This document shows positions 35,601 through 44,481 of a DNA stretch of 64,000 nt, piece after piece. Every line of letters begins with the position of its first letter. The stretch's first letter is position 1. The notes below the pieces were generated by a model. It had not been told where the DNA came from. It ran no database searches and was given only the letters and a program-made list of their open reading frames with translations. The position numbers were made by a program, and so were the translations under genes. Source of the DNA: Branchiostoma floridae (taxonomy: Eukaryota > Chordata > Leptocardii > Amphioxiformes > Branchiostomatidae); NCBI RefSeq assembly GCF_000003815.2, contig NC_049984.1, positions 17,358,312 through 17,422,311 of the forward strand, read 5' to 3'.

Positions 35601-38600
35601 CCTTTTCTTCAAGATTCGTCCTCGAATCTCCGAGTTCGACATCCCTGTGTGGCACATACTAGCCTGTTACTCACAGGGCCAGGATTTGGCGCTCTCACCG
35701 CCAAGGCCCGGGTTCGATTCCCGGTGTGGGAACCATTGTAGAAATTCAGAGGGGCGAGTAAGAACAGAAAGAAACAACATGCCCCCTACCCGGAATCGAA
35801 CCGGGGTCGGCAGATCACAAATCACGAAAGCTATCACCGTCGCCACAAAAGCACTAGTGCATTTGGGCAAGGACGATAGGCAGTACTTAAACACCACTGT
35901 TACAGTTGTATGTGACTGGTACAGTTCTTTTGTGTTTTTGTGTATGTTATCACAGAACACAAAAACAATTTCACCAGGTTGGTAGGTCAAAGGATAGTAG
36001 AGTTTTCTTTTACAAAGCCAGTTAATTTTAACTGCTGATGTTTCGATGTCTAATAGACATCTTCTAGGAGTTCTGCTTCTATATGTAGTCAATATAGGTG
36101 GCGATTTTGTGGCGAGAACACAATCCCAAGTTTGAACCCCCTTACCCTTAAGTTCTTGTGTGTTTTTGCATACTAGTATGTGATCACAGGTACATTTTGT
36201 GTGTTATGATTATCTTGTATATTGTCCTATATTAGCACACTTACATTGCCTGATACATTACCATATTTTCCTGGTCAAATTTCACACTATACATTTTCAA
36301 GTAGGTACCACAAGCAGGCATCAAAGACAGGGTTCAACTTTATTTGACTTGTCGTTTGACTTTAAAAATGTTTTTCTGCTAAGCACTTTTAGTACTTAAA
36401 ATCACACCACTACCAATACACCAACCCCCTGGGCTACAGAAAATGAGATGGGTGCTGCCCTATATATAAAAAAGTTTGGGATGGTTGTTTAACCCACCTT
36501 AGGTTCCTTGGACTGCAGCCACACTTTGAAAAACGTCTCGTAGGCAGAGTAGATCTCACCAGAGAACATCTCCTTCTTCACAGTGGGGTCAGGGGCCTTG
36601 TCAATGTTAGCAACGTAGTCTAGGATGGCCTCGCTGAACTTACCGATAGCTGGACAAGGGTGTATAAAAACCATGATGTACATTGTAGTAAGCATAGATA
36701 GATTGCTTAATCAATGTACACTCAGGTAACATCAAGTTGTTGATTTACAATTTGGAGAACACAGACTAGTAGTAGTAACTCCCTAATCATGTACCGGGTA
36801 TTTGTACTATATAGAGTATAGTCAGGGCTCAAAATTCATTTTTCGGATTAGATGCACTGGTGCACCCAGCTCAAAAAATTGGGTGCACCAAAAAGTTTTG
36901 GGTGCACCACTTCAATTTAAGTAGAATGTCAGAAAAACCTAATAACAAAACTTAGTTACAAGCTTTCAAATTCTTAAACAACTACCATGACAGACATTTT
37001 TATTATCTTTCTAACACTTAGATGTCAAAAATATGATGTATACAAGTATACTTGATATCTTTTCATACATAAACCTAATAAAATATTTAGGTGCACCCTG
37101 TGCACCCATTGAAAATAATTGGGTGCACAGTTCCAATTTTGGGTGCACCTGGGTGCACATGCACCCAGTATTTCGAGCCCTGAGTATAGTACATGTAGTA
37201 CCATGTAGCTTGATATAGGTAAAAAATCTTATGAAGCATTGATTCATATATTAATGATTCATATACTGGTCAGATCTCAAATCATATACCAAATAGAACT
37301 TGCAGGAGAATACAAATGTGGTATAAATTATGTTTCATTTTGTGAACTCCACCTTGCAATAGTTACTTGTATTGCAGTATCTGGCTGCAAAGCAAAGTGT
37401 TAGGCATAGGGACAGACCCAGACAAATTTGGGAGGGCAACATCGTGTGATTTAACATAGTGTCTTACCATGAGCGAAGACCCATTTCATGTTGTCATGTT
37501 TGGCCATCCCCAGCATGGGCAGCATGGTGCCTAACACTGCCGTCAGGAATGGAACCATGCCATACACTGCACAAGAGATGGAATCACATTACAATTATCA
37601 TCTGTCTTGCAGTCCCTTCTGTTTGTAGCAAGATGGCGGACGTGTTTTTGCAATGATCTGGCCATTTTTATCTCGAATGTACTAATAAAATAGGTTGACA
37701 CATTACAGTTACAGTAGTGAACTTCAACAGGTGGATCTTCAACTGCACTTTATAGGACTGGAACATCTCATTGTCATGATGCACCCAGCATGGGTCTGTT
37801 TGAGTATCAATGAAATATCAATGTCAGTCTATATACAAATGCAACTGTTACATCCCGCTAATAGTATGCTAAGTTACACACAGAAATACTGTTTTGGGCT
37901 TACTAGTAATTCACTGGCTACATTTATAGCCATGTGGCACTATCATTAACATTTTCCCTGCTATATATATACGTAATCACGTAACCAATACAGATTTATA
38001 TTTGGGTGCCAAATGGCTACCTCTGACTCAGAGTACTAAAGGTTAGTCACATACATCTACATGATTTAATTAATTAAAGGAATCTATGTGATGTCTACAA
38101 ACTTAAACTACAAAGTACAATGAAATGGGCAGATCATTGACTATTCAAATTCCACAATTTTTCCTTGTATCATTTTAAATGGGACTCCTGGAAGAAAAGT
38201 GATATATCACTAATAGAGATCCCTATAAACCAAACTATTAAAAAACGGAAATTTATTTCTATGCAATATGTCTTAACCCAAGGACAACAGTAAAGACACT
38301 TGCCATTGGCTGAGGCCAGACTGCCCAGTGTCTGCACCACGAAGAAGTGAGGCATGACGCCCGGCTGGAACTTCTGATGGAGACCTTCCATCACCTCATT
38401 ACAGAACCTTGTTCCCATGGCAACCACCACGTTACTGGCTGCAGTCTGCCAGTCAGGCACAATCTCCTGTGAAGGTGTTACAGCAAGATTAACATCAAAT
38501 GGGTTTTCAGCTTCACAACAAAATGAATCTTATCTACGAACACTTTGGTAATCAGGGCTTGATGAACTCTACTATTTCAAACAGGGCTGTCTCAAGCTTT

Positions 38601-40783
38601 AATTTTGTTCCATCTCAATCATTGTTTGGAAGCTCATGTTGTTAGTTCTCTTTGTTAAATCTGTCATTTCAAGCTTATAAGAAAGTGGAATTTCATTCAT
38701 TTTTAGTAATTTCATGTCATACAGTTTGGATTTTTTTTAACACTAGGATTTCAAGAAGTCCTGGGACAGAATGATGGGTAGCTATAGTAGAGACATTCCT
38801 GAATCCTATGCTCGTACCAATCTTGAACAGAGATTTGGGGGATACTGGCATTTGGACTACATCTATAGAATAAAAGGAAATGGCACTGACCTTTGACCTG
38901 GTCATTTCGTCCAAACTCAAGTCGATGAGCTCGCGAGCCAGAGCCTGTGGCATGTCGTCGATGGTGTCCTTCACAATTCTCTCGATGGTGGACAGTAACA
39001 CTACACGATGGCCTTGGGCAAGCTGGGACACATTCAAACAGGTGTCTGGTCACAATTGTTACCAACCTTAATAATGTTAAAAAAAGCAGACTAATTCTCA
39101 CCCAAACAACATTCTTCAAATTGCAATCACGCTCCAGTTAACAGAAGAAGCAGTAGTAGTATTCATTATTTGATTAAACTGCTGCACAGGGGTAGGCAAC
39201 AGTCGGATAGTCTTCACACTGTCCAGTGGGTCCACCCCTGAGTGTTAGATGGCATATCTTGATGTCCCTTCTAACATATTCCACCCAAGAAGGGGTCGCA
39301 TAGTTTCTAATTAGCACTTATAGCTATATTGAGCCTGTCACACAGACTGGTTAACTTTCACCAAGGAGCCTTGCTTTCACCATCCTCAGTAGTTAAGGCT
39401 CAAGTGAGCATGAGTCAGAAAGTCAAGTCAAAACATTTATAACCTAAAACCTATGCTGGGACATTTCCGGGATCTTTGACTTAACCTCCTGTCAGTGTCC
39501 CTTATGTTCCTGAGCACATGGAAATAAAGGTGGAAACATACATGAAACACATGCATACAGACTCACCAAAGTGCACAGAAAACAGTCAAGCCTTGCACCC
39601 TTCTTTTTTGTGTACAGACTGCCACATACATTTGTTCTTCCCAACTTTTGTAACTTTCAGTTTCCACCACAGTTATGGGTAATCACCGCCACCCAACTTT
39701 AGGGTGGCGGGAAAGGGAGTAGCACCCCTGCCTTTGAGGAGCTGCGGGCTCTCTCTTTCAAACACTAAGAAATTCAAACAACAAAACCCTAGCAACCTTC
39801 CCCTCCACACCAAGAGTACCCCCCCCCCCAACATGTCAGTCTTCAATTTAATGAAATTGACAAGTAAACTAAAGAAGAAAACAACACATGAAGGTGAAGA
39901 TTACACAGTACCTTGGCATGTCTGATGAGGTAAGAGTGCAGGGAACTCAGCACCATGACTGGCTGCTTGCGTCCCAGGTCATACAGCGATGTGCCAATCA
40001 AATCTCGCACATTCTCGTTCTTATCATAGGCAGCGTCAATAAGGGCCATCGTGATAACTTGGGAAAATAGGATAATAGTTAATATGTATGGGATCATACG
40101 ATGTCTCTTAGATCATTGCACCAGGATCCCTTATAATATCATTAGAGCACTTTGCTTATAAAAAGCGTGAAGTTGAAGAAAAATACTAATGCATCATATA
40201 TATAAGAAGAAGAATATCCCTGAAGTATGCACATCTCATCATCACCATAGCCGCAGTGCATATCACTGAGGCGGGCAGTCATTGTCTTCCATAGTTTTTT
40301 CATTGCAAAGTAAGTATACATTATACATTTACCCATTGCGCTACTTATCTTATATGTATTGAAAATATATTGCAGGCATGCAGCTTTAACTACCTGTCAT
40401 GCCAGTGTGGGCTTCTTTCCCCGCAAAAACCTTTATCAACTTTACATACTGTATAGGTAACGTTACTACATTTAATTTTACTACTATTGTAGTATTTAAA
40501 CTTATAGTAGCTGCCATCTCTTGGTGAATGTACTTTATAACTATGCAGCAAAATGTGACAGCAGCAAAAAGAAGGCACCAATTGACAAGAGCAGGCATGA
40601 TATACCCGCGACTGTGTATATATTCTGTAACTTAGTGTAAGTATTAAGAAACGCCCCCCTCCCCACTTCCCTTTTTACACAGAAGTGCCAAAACATTAGG
40701 TTTCGCGTTTGGTAAAGAGACTTACCGTCCACCTGTCCACCTGTAGTTCGCACCTCGGGCTCTCCTGCCACCGGCATTATCAT
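5614..40783 (-). CDS. MROH1: Maestro HEAT-like repeat protein 1 (MROH1/HEATR7A), 41 coding exons
   Basis: Joining exons by consensus splice sites gives one open frame from ATG at 40781-40783 (a second ATG lies two codons on) to TGA at 5614-5616. The visible coding length is 4,953 nt, about 1,650 residues, close to the roughly 1,640 of human MROH1. Diagnostic stretches are an N-terminal DAAYDKNENVRDLIGTSLYD, a central QPGVMPHFFVVQTLGSLAS, and the C-terminal VLSAMMAGMDDKEDPEDDIT, HLHYGEF-type and LLKDPSPHVRIRAAEA segments. The whole protein is helical HEAT-like repeats, with no signal peptide or membrane segment seen. The family acts on late endosomes/lysosomes; its worm homologue HPO-27 is described as a lysosome fission factor (recalled from literature). 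A KKK-rich, proline-rich insert lies in exon 32. Exon 19 abuts the N gap, so some residues may be missing there. Exon phases agree throughout elsewhere. Confidence 0.93.
5805..6115 (+). repeat. Degenerate minisatellite in the last MROH1 intron
   Basis: About six diverged copies of a unit resembling GTGTAGGTCTGAAGACTCTA follow each other with variable spacing. The stretch lies within intron 40 and shows no splice-site duplication, unlike the intron 12 array. Confidence 0.6.
7254..7530. repeat. Foldback (MITE-like) element, CAAGCAACTGGATATGATT family
   Basis: ACTCAAGCAACTGGATATGA at about 7364 is inverted at about 7465-7488 (TCATGTCCAGTTGCTTGAGT). Outside it, GTTAGACATCCAGGTAAAAG and GCCAAAAAGCAG face CTTTTTGGCGTAC. 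Related pieces lie at about 9565-9625, 54235-54345 and 63720-63795, so this is a dispersed palindromic family. No coding capacity. Confidence 0.75.
8960..9161. mobile_element. hAT-type MITE with 8-bp target duplication
   Basis: The 202-bp element begins CAGGGCTGTCCCC and ends AAAAAGCCCTG. It is flanked on both sides by GTACCAAA (8952-8959 and 9162-9169), an exact 8-bp duplication as expected for hAT transposition. It is non-coding and sits in MROH1 intron 37, 61 bp from exon 37. Diverged relatives are seen at about 38579-38690 and 15570-15670. Confidence 0.88.
10110..10260 (+). repeat. tRNA-derived SINE fragment
   Basis: It carries a B-box-like GGTTCAAATC and then TTGTGCCCTTGGAAAAGCAC, the same central segment seen in the better preserved SINE at 55251-55746. 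It is truncated and diverged, and lies within an MROH1 intron. Confidence 0.6.
13724..14171. mobile_element. Harbinger-like MITE, copy 1, with TAA target duplication
   Basis: The 448-bp element has terminal inverted repeats of about 30 bp beginning GGCCACACCAATTTAATTTC. It is flanked by TAA on both sides (13721-13723 and 14172-14174). Removing it restores the CATAAGGGTCAATG junction seen in the neighbouring 151-bp repeats, which independently proves the insertion. A 3-bp TWA duplication fits PIF/Harbinger elements. It lies 23 bp upstream (in transcript sense) of the exon 30 acceptor. Confidence 0.9.
14175..14650 (+). repeat. 151-bp tandem repeat carrying a copy of the exon 30 acceptor
   Basis: Units start at 14175, 14326 and 14477 (period 151), and a fourth, broken unit starts near 14628 and resumes after a MITE at about 14825. 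The last 55 or so bases of each unit match 13669-13723, which is the start of MROH1 exon 30 with its acceptor and upstream intron. Each copy thus holds the minus-strand acceptor ACATAG or CGTAG and the codons LVECWKILAA. They diverge after the alanine codons. Confidence 0.9.
14652..14822. mobile_element. Harbinger-like MITE, copy 2
   Basis: Same terminal inverted repeat as copy 1 (GGCCACACCAATTCAATTC at the left, its inverse ending GGTGTGGCC at the right) but only 171 bp long. It interrupts the fourth 151-bp unit. The expected 3-bp duplication is not clean (TTG against TAA), so one side has mutated. Confidence 0.85.
15051..18464. mobile_element. 3.4-kb transposon-like insertion with terminal inverted repeats
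   Basis: TATAACATCCGTTAACCTTT begins at 15051 and its inverse ends at 18464; the match runs about 26 bp with one mismatch. A second, subterminal copy of the motif ACCTTTATCCGTCAC lies at the left end, and AGTGACGAATAAAGGTTA lies inside the right end. The interior is markedly richer in CpG than the introns around it, has CCAAT-type motifs near 16240-16260, and contains the 386-N gap. I find no recognisable transposase, so the superfamily is open. It occupies most of MROH1 intron 29. Confidence 0.72.
16665..17050. other. Assembly gap (386 N)
   Basis: Run of N inside the TIR-bounded element in MROH1 intron 29. Any ORF crossing it is an artefact. Confidence 1.
19195..20287. mobile_element. piggyBac-like non-autonomous element with TTAA ends
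   Basis: TTAA at 19195-19198 is followed by CCCTCTCAGCACGA. At the other end CGTGTTGAGAGGG precedes TTAA at 20284-20287, so the ends read CCCTCTCA(G/A)CACG inwards from a TTAA duplication, the piggyBac signature. The length is 1,093 bp. A short near-repeat of the GAGAAGCCAC motif lies just inside the left end. ORFs within (for example minus 19910-20395) do not resemble a piggyBac transposase. It lies in MROH1 intron 28. Confidence 0.82.
22046..22276. mobile_element. Harbinger-like MITE, copy 3
   Basis: Left end GGCCACACCAATTTAATTTG and right end ATTAAATTGGTGTAGCC match the copies at 13724-14171 and 14652-14822. It is 231 bp long, with no clear target duplication, which suggests an older insertion. 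It lies in MROH1 intron 25. Confidence 0.85.
25787..25855. repeat. Near-perfect 30-bp hairpin next to an MROH1 donor
   Basis: Arms 25787-25816 and 25825-25855 are inverted copies with two mismatches and one bulge around an 8-nt loop. On the minus strand the hairpin starts nine bases into intron 19, directly after the exon 19 donor. It may be a tiny MITE or an RNA structure near the splice site. Confidence 0.85.
26052..26151. other. Assembly gap (100 N) cutting MROH1 exon 19
   Basis: Exactly 100 N, probably a placeholder for unknown length. It removes the acceptor and possibly the first codons of MROH1 exon 19. Confidence 1.
27293..27410 (-). repeat. tRNA-derived SINE fragment (minus)
   Basis: The minus strand reads GTTCGAATCCCGC (B box) and then TTGTGCCCTTGGAAAGGCAC, the same order as in the SINE at 55251-55746. 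A weak A-box-like TTGGCTCAGGAGG precedes them. It lies in MROH1 intron 16, beside the LINE fragment at 27486. Confidence 0.7.
27486..27932 (+). mobile_element. LINE 3' fragment (C-terminal retrotransposon ORF and tail)
   Basis: From about 27498 the plus strand encodes RPEAQKLFTRLRISCHKLHI, then ETGRHTHTPLEQRLCKYCN and a C-x2-C-x(12)-H-x5-C pattern (CKYCN...HFLVEC), ending at TAG 27763-27765. This order is typical of the C-terminal tail of CR1/RTE-like reverse transcriptase ORFs. The sequence after the stop ends AATAAAGGTC(TTCA)n with short ATTC repeats, a LINE-type 3' end. It is 5'-truncated. It lies in MROH1 intron 16, in the opposite orientation to the gene. Confidence 0.8.
28215..28450 (+). 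repeat. SINE fragment, same family as 55251-55746
   Basis: It shares CCCTTGGGAAAGGCACTATA, CACGACTT, ATAGGACGTTAAATGG and TTAGAGAACCC in the same order with the intact copy at 55251-55746. The tRNA-like head is degraded. It lies in MROH1 intron 15. Confidence 0.8.
30022..30170. repeat. Foldback element related to 46229-46500
   Basis: AACACAGTGGAAAAGTTGGA is inverted at about 30125-30145 (GTCCAACTTTTCTGT). The interior has GACAAAGACTGGTCCTGTTA, similar to the CAAAGACTGGTGCTGTTCAG arm at 46420. The class is unknown; it looks like a small MITE in MROH1 intron 13. Confidence 0.6.
31540..32795. repeat. Minisatellite made of exon 12 3' end plus splice donor, 24 copies
   Basis: CAGGAGGACTGTT recurs 24 times (31551 to about 32760) with spacings mostly of 49 or 56 bp. 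Read on the minus strand, each unit is the end of MROH1 exon 12 (codons VRQCTLPNSPP, nearly all synonymous between copies) followed at once by a donor: GTAAGT in 20 copies, GTACGT in three (near 32136, 32346 and 32611) and GTATGT in the outermost. The rightmost copy is the real exon end (32759). The other 23 follow it inside intron 12. Confidence 0.96.
33510..33655 (+). repeat. Short imperfect tandem repeat (about 65 bp, 2-3 copies)
   Basis: ACACAAACAAACATAA(T/A)AGCTTGTA with the following TATACCCATCTG segment recurs two to three times within MROH1 intron 10. No splice-site content. Confidence 0.7.
33860..33954. repeat. 95-bp stem-loop (MITE or hairpin RNA)
   Basis: The outer arms read TGTAGCC-AGAGTCCAGCCT on the left and the inverse of TGTAGCCTGGAGTCCAGCCT on the right. 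Pairing continues through GTTGTGCTT and CTCCCC to a 9-10-nt loop, about 42 paired positions with four or five mismatches. It lies 45 bp upstream (transcript sense) of the MROH1 exon 10 acceptor. Confidence 0.8.
35425..35592 (-). repeat. 168-bp tRNA-like repeat, copy 1
   Basis: Starts TGTAGAAATTCAG and ends CACTGTTACA; copy 2 (35737-35904) is the same length and differs at only one or two positions. The minus strand holds a B box and T-arm (CCCCGGTTCGATTCCGGG) and an A-box-like TGGCGACGGTGATAGCG, but the anticodon stem does not pair well. It is a tRNA-derived repeat rather than a functional tRNA. Confidence 0.85.
35679..35734 (+). pseudogene. tRNA-Glu(CTC) 3' fragment
   Basis: AGGATTTGGCGCTCTCACCG, followed by CCAAGGCCCGGGTTCGATTC and CCGGTGTGGGAA, is the 3' two-thirds of a tRNA-Glu: anticodon stem GGCG/CGCC with loop CTCTCAC (anticodon CTC), a T-arm, and the 3' acceptor strand. 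The matching 5' acceptor and D-arm (TCCCACA...GGTCTAGTGG) are absent, so it cannot fold as a tRNA. It lies between the two 168-bp copies. Confidence 0.85.
35737..35904 (-). repeat. 168-bp tRNA-like repeat, copy 2
   Basis: Nearly identical to 35425-35592 in the same orientation, with 144 bp between them. The near identity implies a recent duplication or gene conversion. Lies in MROH1 intron 6. Confidence 0.85.
36823..37182. mobile_element. hAT-type MITE with 8-bp target duplication
   Basis: The 360-bp element begins CAGGGCTCAAAATTC and ends ATTTCGAGCCCTG, flanked by AGTATAGT at 36815-36822 and 37183-37190 (exact). The interior has many copies of GGGTGCAC in both orientations, giving strong internal palindromes. 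The same end motif is seen at 52301-52671. Lies in MROH1 intron 5. Confidence 0.93.
38579..38690. mobile_element. Diverged relative of the 8960-9161 MITE
   Basis: CAGGGCTGTCTCAAGCTTT, then CATTGTTTGGAAGCTCATGT, matches the reverse complement of 8960-9161. The right end is not well defined and no target duplication is visible. Lies in MROH1 intron 3. Confidence 0.6.
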
Positions 40784-41817
40784 GGGCGGGGGGTTCGCTC
40801 TACCAAAAACAAAATTGCTAAACTCGACGAAGGCAACTTTTCAGGGGGCAAAGTTTGTTTCACAAAACTGTGTCACTCGACCAGTCCCCTCTGGACTGTG
40901 TGACAGGCACTAGTGAAGAAAATTTAGCTAGAATTTAGGCGTTCAACAACAGATCAACCCTAGGAATGCCATGTGTCAGGTTGAAGAAGTCATAATCGCG
41001 CGTTTACAACATTTCTGGGATTAAAAAAAACACACACTTTCTTCCAGCTGGCATAGGACCGTCACATGACGGGTCAGAGGTCAAAGCTCATTTCACCAAT
41101 TTGTACATCAAATAGTGTCTAAGCTACACAGACGGCACGACAGTGGGGGAATGCATTGCAGGTGTCAGAGCACTTTTCCATTTGCAGACAGGCTTGTTGA
41201 TGCCTTGTGTTGGAAAATACATTAACAAATTAGAAATAAGGTATATTGATTAAGAAATATTAACTACCATATGAACTTTTTCCTGTGTAGAGCCTTTCGA
41301 TATCATGTGGATGAGGAAATCTTAACTATTACTGTTGATACAAAAATCGATAGTTTGCTAAATTTTTCCTTGTTACTTATGCAAATGAAGTCAGCCTTAA
41401 TACCTTCACTTATGCGCATTTTGACCCGTCACCACCTACAACCCATAAATCATCAGAACGTAATTCTGCCAAGTCGACCTTCTTCACAAAAACGCCCCTG
41501 TACTTCCAGAAAAAGCTGCTGGCAAGACAAAAGCTCTGTCACTTATTTCACACATTACTTTCCATCAAATCAATTCTCTTTAACTTTCGACCATGAATTA
41601 TGCAAAAGAAGCATATTAACACTTTTATCCATACCATCACCCACAACCCCCAAATCTTGCTAATCTGTCAACCCCATTACTGGTCTTGCAAATTCAATTT
41701 TTCATACAAACGTGCCCCTGAACTACCATGCAAGCTGCTAGGAGTCCCAAACATTTGTCAATCTAAGACTTGCCTACCAATTTTAAGACTACTAACATCT
41801 ACTCAATGACCTGCAGT
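40784..41817. other. MROH1 5' flank and start of the spacer
   Basis: No coding exon found. The first few hundred bases should hold the MROH1 5' UTR and promoter, including the CLEAR-like site at 41061-41070. Between about 41400 and 41800 two loosely similar direct copies (CACCACCTACAACCCATAAA... and CATCACCCACAACCCCCAAA..., both ending near AAGCTGCT) suggest an old repeat. Confidence 0.55.
41061..41070. promoter_or_regulatory. CLEAR-like E-box upstream of MROH1
   Basis: GTCACATGAC differs by one base from the CLEAR consensus GTCACGTGAC bound by TFEB/TFE3/MITF. It lies 278 bp upstream of the MROH1 ATG. On its own a single E-box is weak evidence. Confidence 0.4.
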
Positions 41818-42166
41818 GATGCCCTCTCCCTGAAAGGAGGAGGAACAACCGCCTCACCTTTTTTATAACCTCGTTATAACAGGATCAACATAGATACACG
41901 GAACTTGCTCAAACCAAACCAAGGGCGGACTCGGGGTAGCCACCATCTCAAGTCCCAGCCAATTTTTGCACGTACAGCCGCATACAGATTCTCATGCTTT
42001 CCCAGAACAATTCCGGAGTGGAATTCCCTGCCTGGCACGGTAGTACATGCTCCCACCGTTGAGTGCTTCCGTGCCAGGCAGGAGGGCTGCCCGCCCTAAC
42101 CCAGGACCTCAACCCCCCCTACTTTGCCCCTTGTGGGGTCATCTGGGGTTATTTAGGATGATGATC
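41818..42166 (+). mobile_element. LINE 3' fragment (reverse transcriptase C-terminus)
   Basis: The plus strand encodes PERRRNNRLTFFYNLV, then (shifted frame) NLLKPNQGRTRGSHHLKSQ, YRFSCFPRTIPEWNSLP and GTVVHAPTVECFRARQ. This is the tail typical of CR1/L2/RTE-like reverse transcriptases (FFPRTI-x-WN-x-LP...APT-x-x-F). At least one frameshift separates the parts. The 3' flank ends near GGATGATGATC. It is dead and 5'-truncated. Confidence 0.82.
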
Positions 42167-42687
42167 TTTAAAACAAAAACCGGAAGATTTCACAAGCTCC
42201 ACAAAAATACTATAAAAAGCCACTAGAAGGCCCAAATTTGAACTCATTCCAGCTGTCACTAAAATCTGGTACACCAAAACACACAACAAACCAGGCAAAA
42301 ACATTACCCTCAGCCTTTGGTGATGACAAATAAAACATGTTGAGCTTCTGGTTCAAAACCCACACAGAAGACTGACGAAATCAGAGCTATTATATAATTT
42401 ATAATTCCACCCCAAAACAACTTCTAGAGTATGTCTTTTTTTCCAGAAGTATACAATACATGTATATGTCATCTTGTGTATCAGTGACAATGGTAATCCA
42501 TTCCACACAATTCTAAAAAAGGACAATGCCATTAGTTTGAATCCTACTTCAATCAAACTAAAAAAAAATGAGGAAAAAGATGACAAAATCTCCTACACAT
42601 CCATGTAGGACTGCACTGCATTACAAATTCATTTTTGTTCCCTTACACAGTATCTGTAAACACATGTGTAAAGCAGATCAAAGACAA

Positions 42688-42869
42688 TACAGTCAAACCT
42701 GTATTAGGGGCCACCTCTACAGAGGGGCCACCTGTCCATAGTGGCCACTTTTTGTCGGTCCCTTGGGTATTTTATCTACAAGTTACCACCTCTATACAGA
42801 GGCCACCTGTCTATAGTGGCCAAATTTGTCCGGTCCCTTGAGTGGCCGCTATAGACAGGTTTGACTGTA
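42688..42869. mobile_element. MITE with TACAGTCAAACCTGT ends
   Basis: The 182-bp element begins TACAGTCAAACCTGTATTA and ends TAGACAGGTTTGACTGTA. The interior has repeated GGCCACCTCTA / TATAGTGGCC blocks that pair with each other. The TA at each end could be a TA target duplication. A diverged copy starts at about 30385 and similar pieces occur near 23215-23345. Confidence 0.82.
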
Positions 42870-44481
42870 TTTGTAAAGAAAAAAAGAAAGAAAAGACATT
42901 TGATGAACTATTTCATTTCACCAAACCATTTTTTCCCTACCAACATTTAGCAATAATTTCTCTTACGCATTTCAATAATGATACAGAGGACAAAGACAAA
43001 AAATGTTATGGAGTTTCCATAAGTGATGCAATTACAGACAGAACTTGTCTTCTTGTCCTAAAAAAATTCATACAGGTCATTCTGCAATATTTTAATGACA
43101 AATAGAAACATAACGATCAATTAATGACACAAAATTATTATGAAAAAAGGTGTGGCTTTATATAATGGACTGATGAACTTAGTAAGAATTGTGACTTACA
43201 ATGTACATGAAATCCATTTCTTAAATTATCAAACACTGAATATATTGTCAAGATACAAATCAAGTTATGAGGCTTCAAGTATGAATAGAAGTCTATTTCT
43301 GATAGGAAGTCAGACATTTCTAGCAAAACAATGCATGGTAAAGAGAAGTATCAACATCAACTATGAAAATACATTTGAAAATGTAATGCAGAACAATTCA
43401 TAGTAATGCAAATACAGAAAGACAAACAATGCAAATCACTAAGAAGTAGTGAATTTCATGTAATATATACAAGCCTTTATCCTCTTATTCTTTTACAATA
43501 TGAAGACACTGCAGAATTGGTGCATCATCAATAAGAAACTTCTTGTAGACATATATAGAATAAGGATAACTTCAGGACTTCTTGAGTCGGTACTGGGGCT
43601 TGGGTCTTTTTTTACAATCTTGAATATACCAGCGTCAAAGTAAATTCGAGATATATAATATATACCAATTCTTCTATACTGTGAATTCACTTACTTTCTT
43701 AGTGGTTTTATTTTGAAGTAGGACGGAAAAGGAGTTTTTTGCAGTGTTTCAAATTCTCAATTGAAACAGTTATATTTGCGGGGATATATTTGCACAGGAG
43801 AGGTCTCTGTCAATACAAAACCACCGTAAAAGATCTACAGTATTCTCATTATCTGGACTTTGCGAACCAATGAAAAATTGGCAGTCTGATGAGTACATTT
43901 CTACAGCAGCGTAACATTTCAGTATCAAAATTAAAAATAGGCATTTCTGCATACTAGCAATCACTGATCAACTTTGTGAAGAAAAGTCTCCATCAAAGTA
44001 GTCCTAATACATTCTCGCATTCAAATTGTGAACAATTTCAATCCATTTCTTTCTGTATTTTTAGCAAATCATTTTTAAAACAATCATGCAAATAAGGAGT
44101 TTAAGTTACCCATGAGCAGTGTGCTCACGTCAATTGATAGCATTTTTTTACATACCTTATTCAGACAAAGTCATCCAGAGCAATATACATATATTATACA
44201 TAAGTCACAGTCATACAGCAATATGTCATACGATGAGGTCTTAGAAGATAAATTATACCAAGGAGGTTAATCATACAGACTGTGGTCTTGTTTTCTGATC
44301 ACAATTTGCATCAATTTGGGTACAAATAAGATTAAAAGAGCAGTTACACAACTTTAACCTTTGCATTTCTGGGCCAGTATAGTTTATTCTGCAAGTTAAT
44401 CCACCCCATCCTTATGCTCTTGGTGATGTGATCCAACCCCTATTAGGGGACATCTTCTCCAGTGGACTGGTCCATGTTGTC
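42870..44481 (-). other. PIP4P 3' UTR region
   Basis: No coding exon found. On the minus strand AATAAA lies at 44383-44388, about 95 nt after the PIP4P stop codon, so a short 3' UTR is likely. The rest (42870-44380) is AT-rich unique sequence in which I see nothing else. Confidence 0.55.
44383..44388 (-). terminator. Candidate poly(A) signal AATAAA for PIP4P
   Basis: Canonical hexamer on the minus strand about 95 nt downstream of the TGA at 44482-44484. No other evidence of the cleavage site. Confidence 0.5.

Larger units (their letters stand above)
30202..40783 (-). other. MROH1: MROH1 exons 1-13 (coordinates)
   Basis: Coding exons in transcript order: 40726-40783, 39912-40057, 38891-39022, 38304-38466, 37468-37566, 36498-36649, 35235-35375, 34662-34754, 34271-34349, 33690-33815, 33236-33309, 32759-32881, 30202-30306. 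All use AG acceptors and GT donors except exon 4, whose only in-phase donor is GCAAGT at 38298-38303 (a GC-AG intron); it joins exon 5 to read ANVYGMVPF. Intron 12 (30307-32758) holds the splice-donor minisatellite. Confidence 0.88.

Noticed and set aside
35419-35985. 188-codon ORF
   Set aside because: It is the translation of the twin 168-bp tRNA-like repeats and the tRNA-Glu fragment between them.
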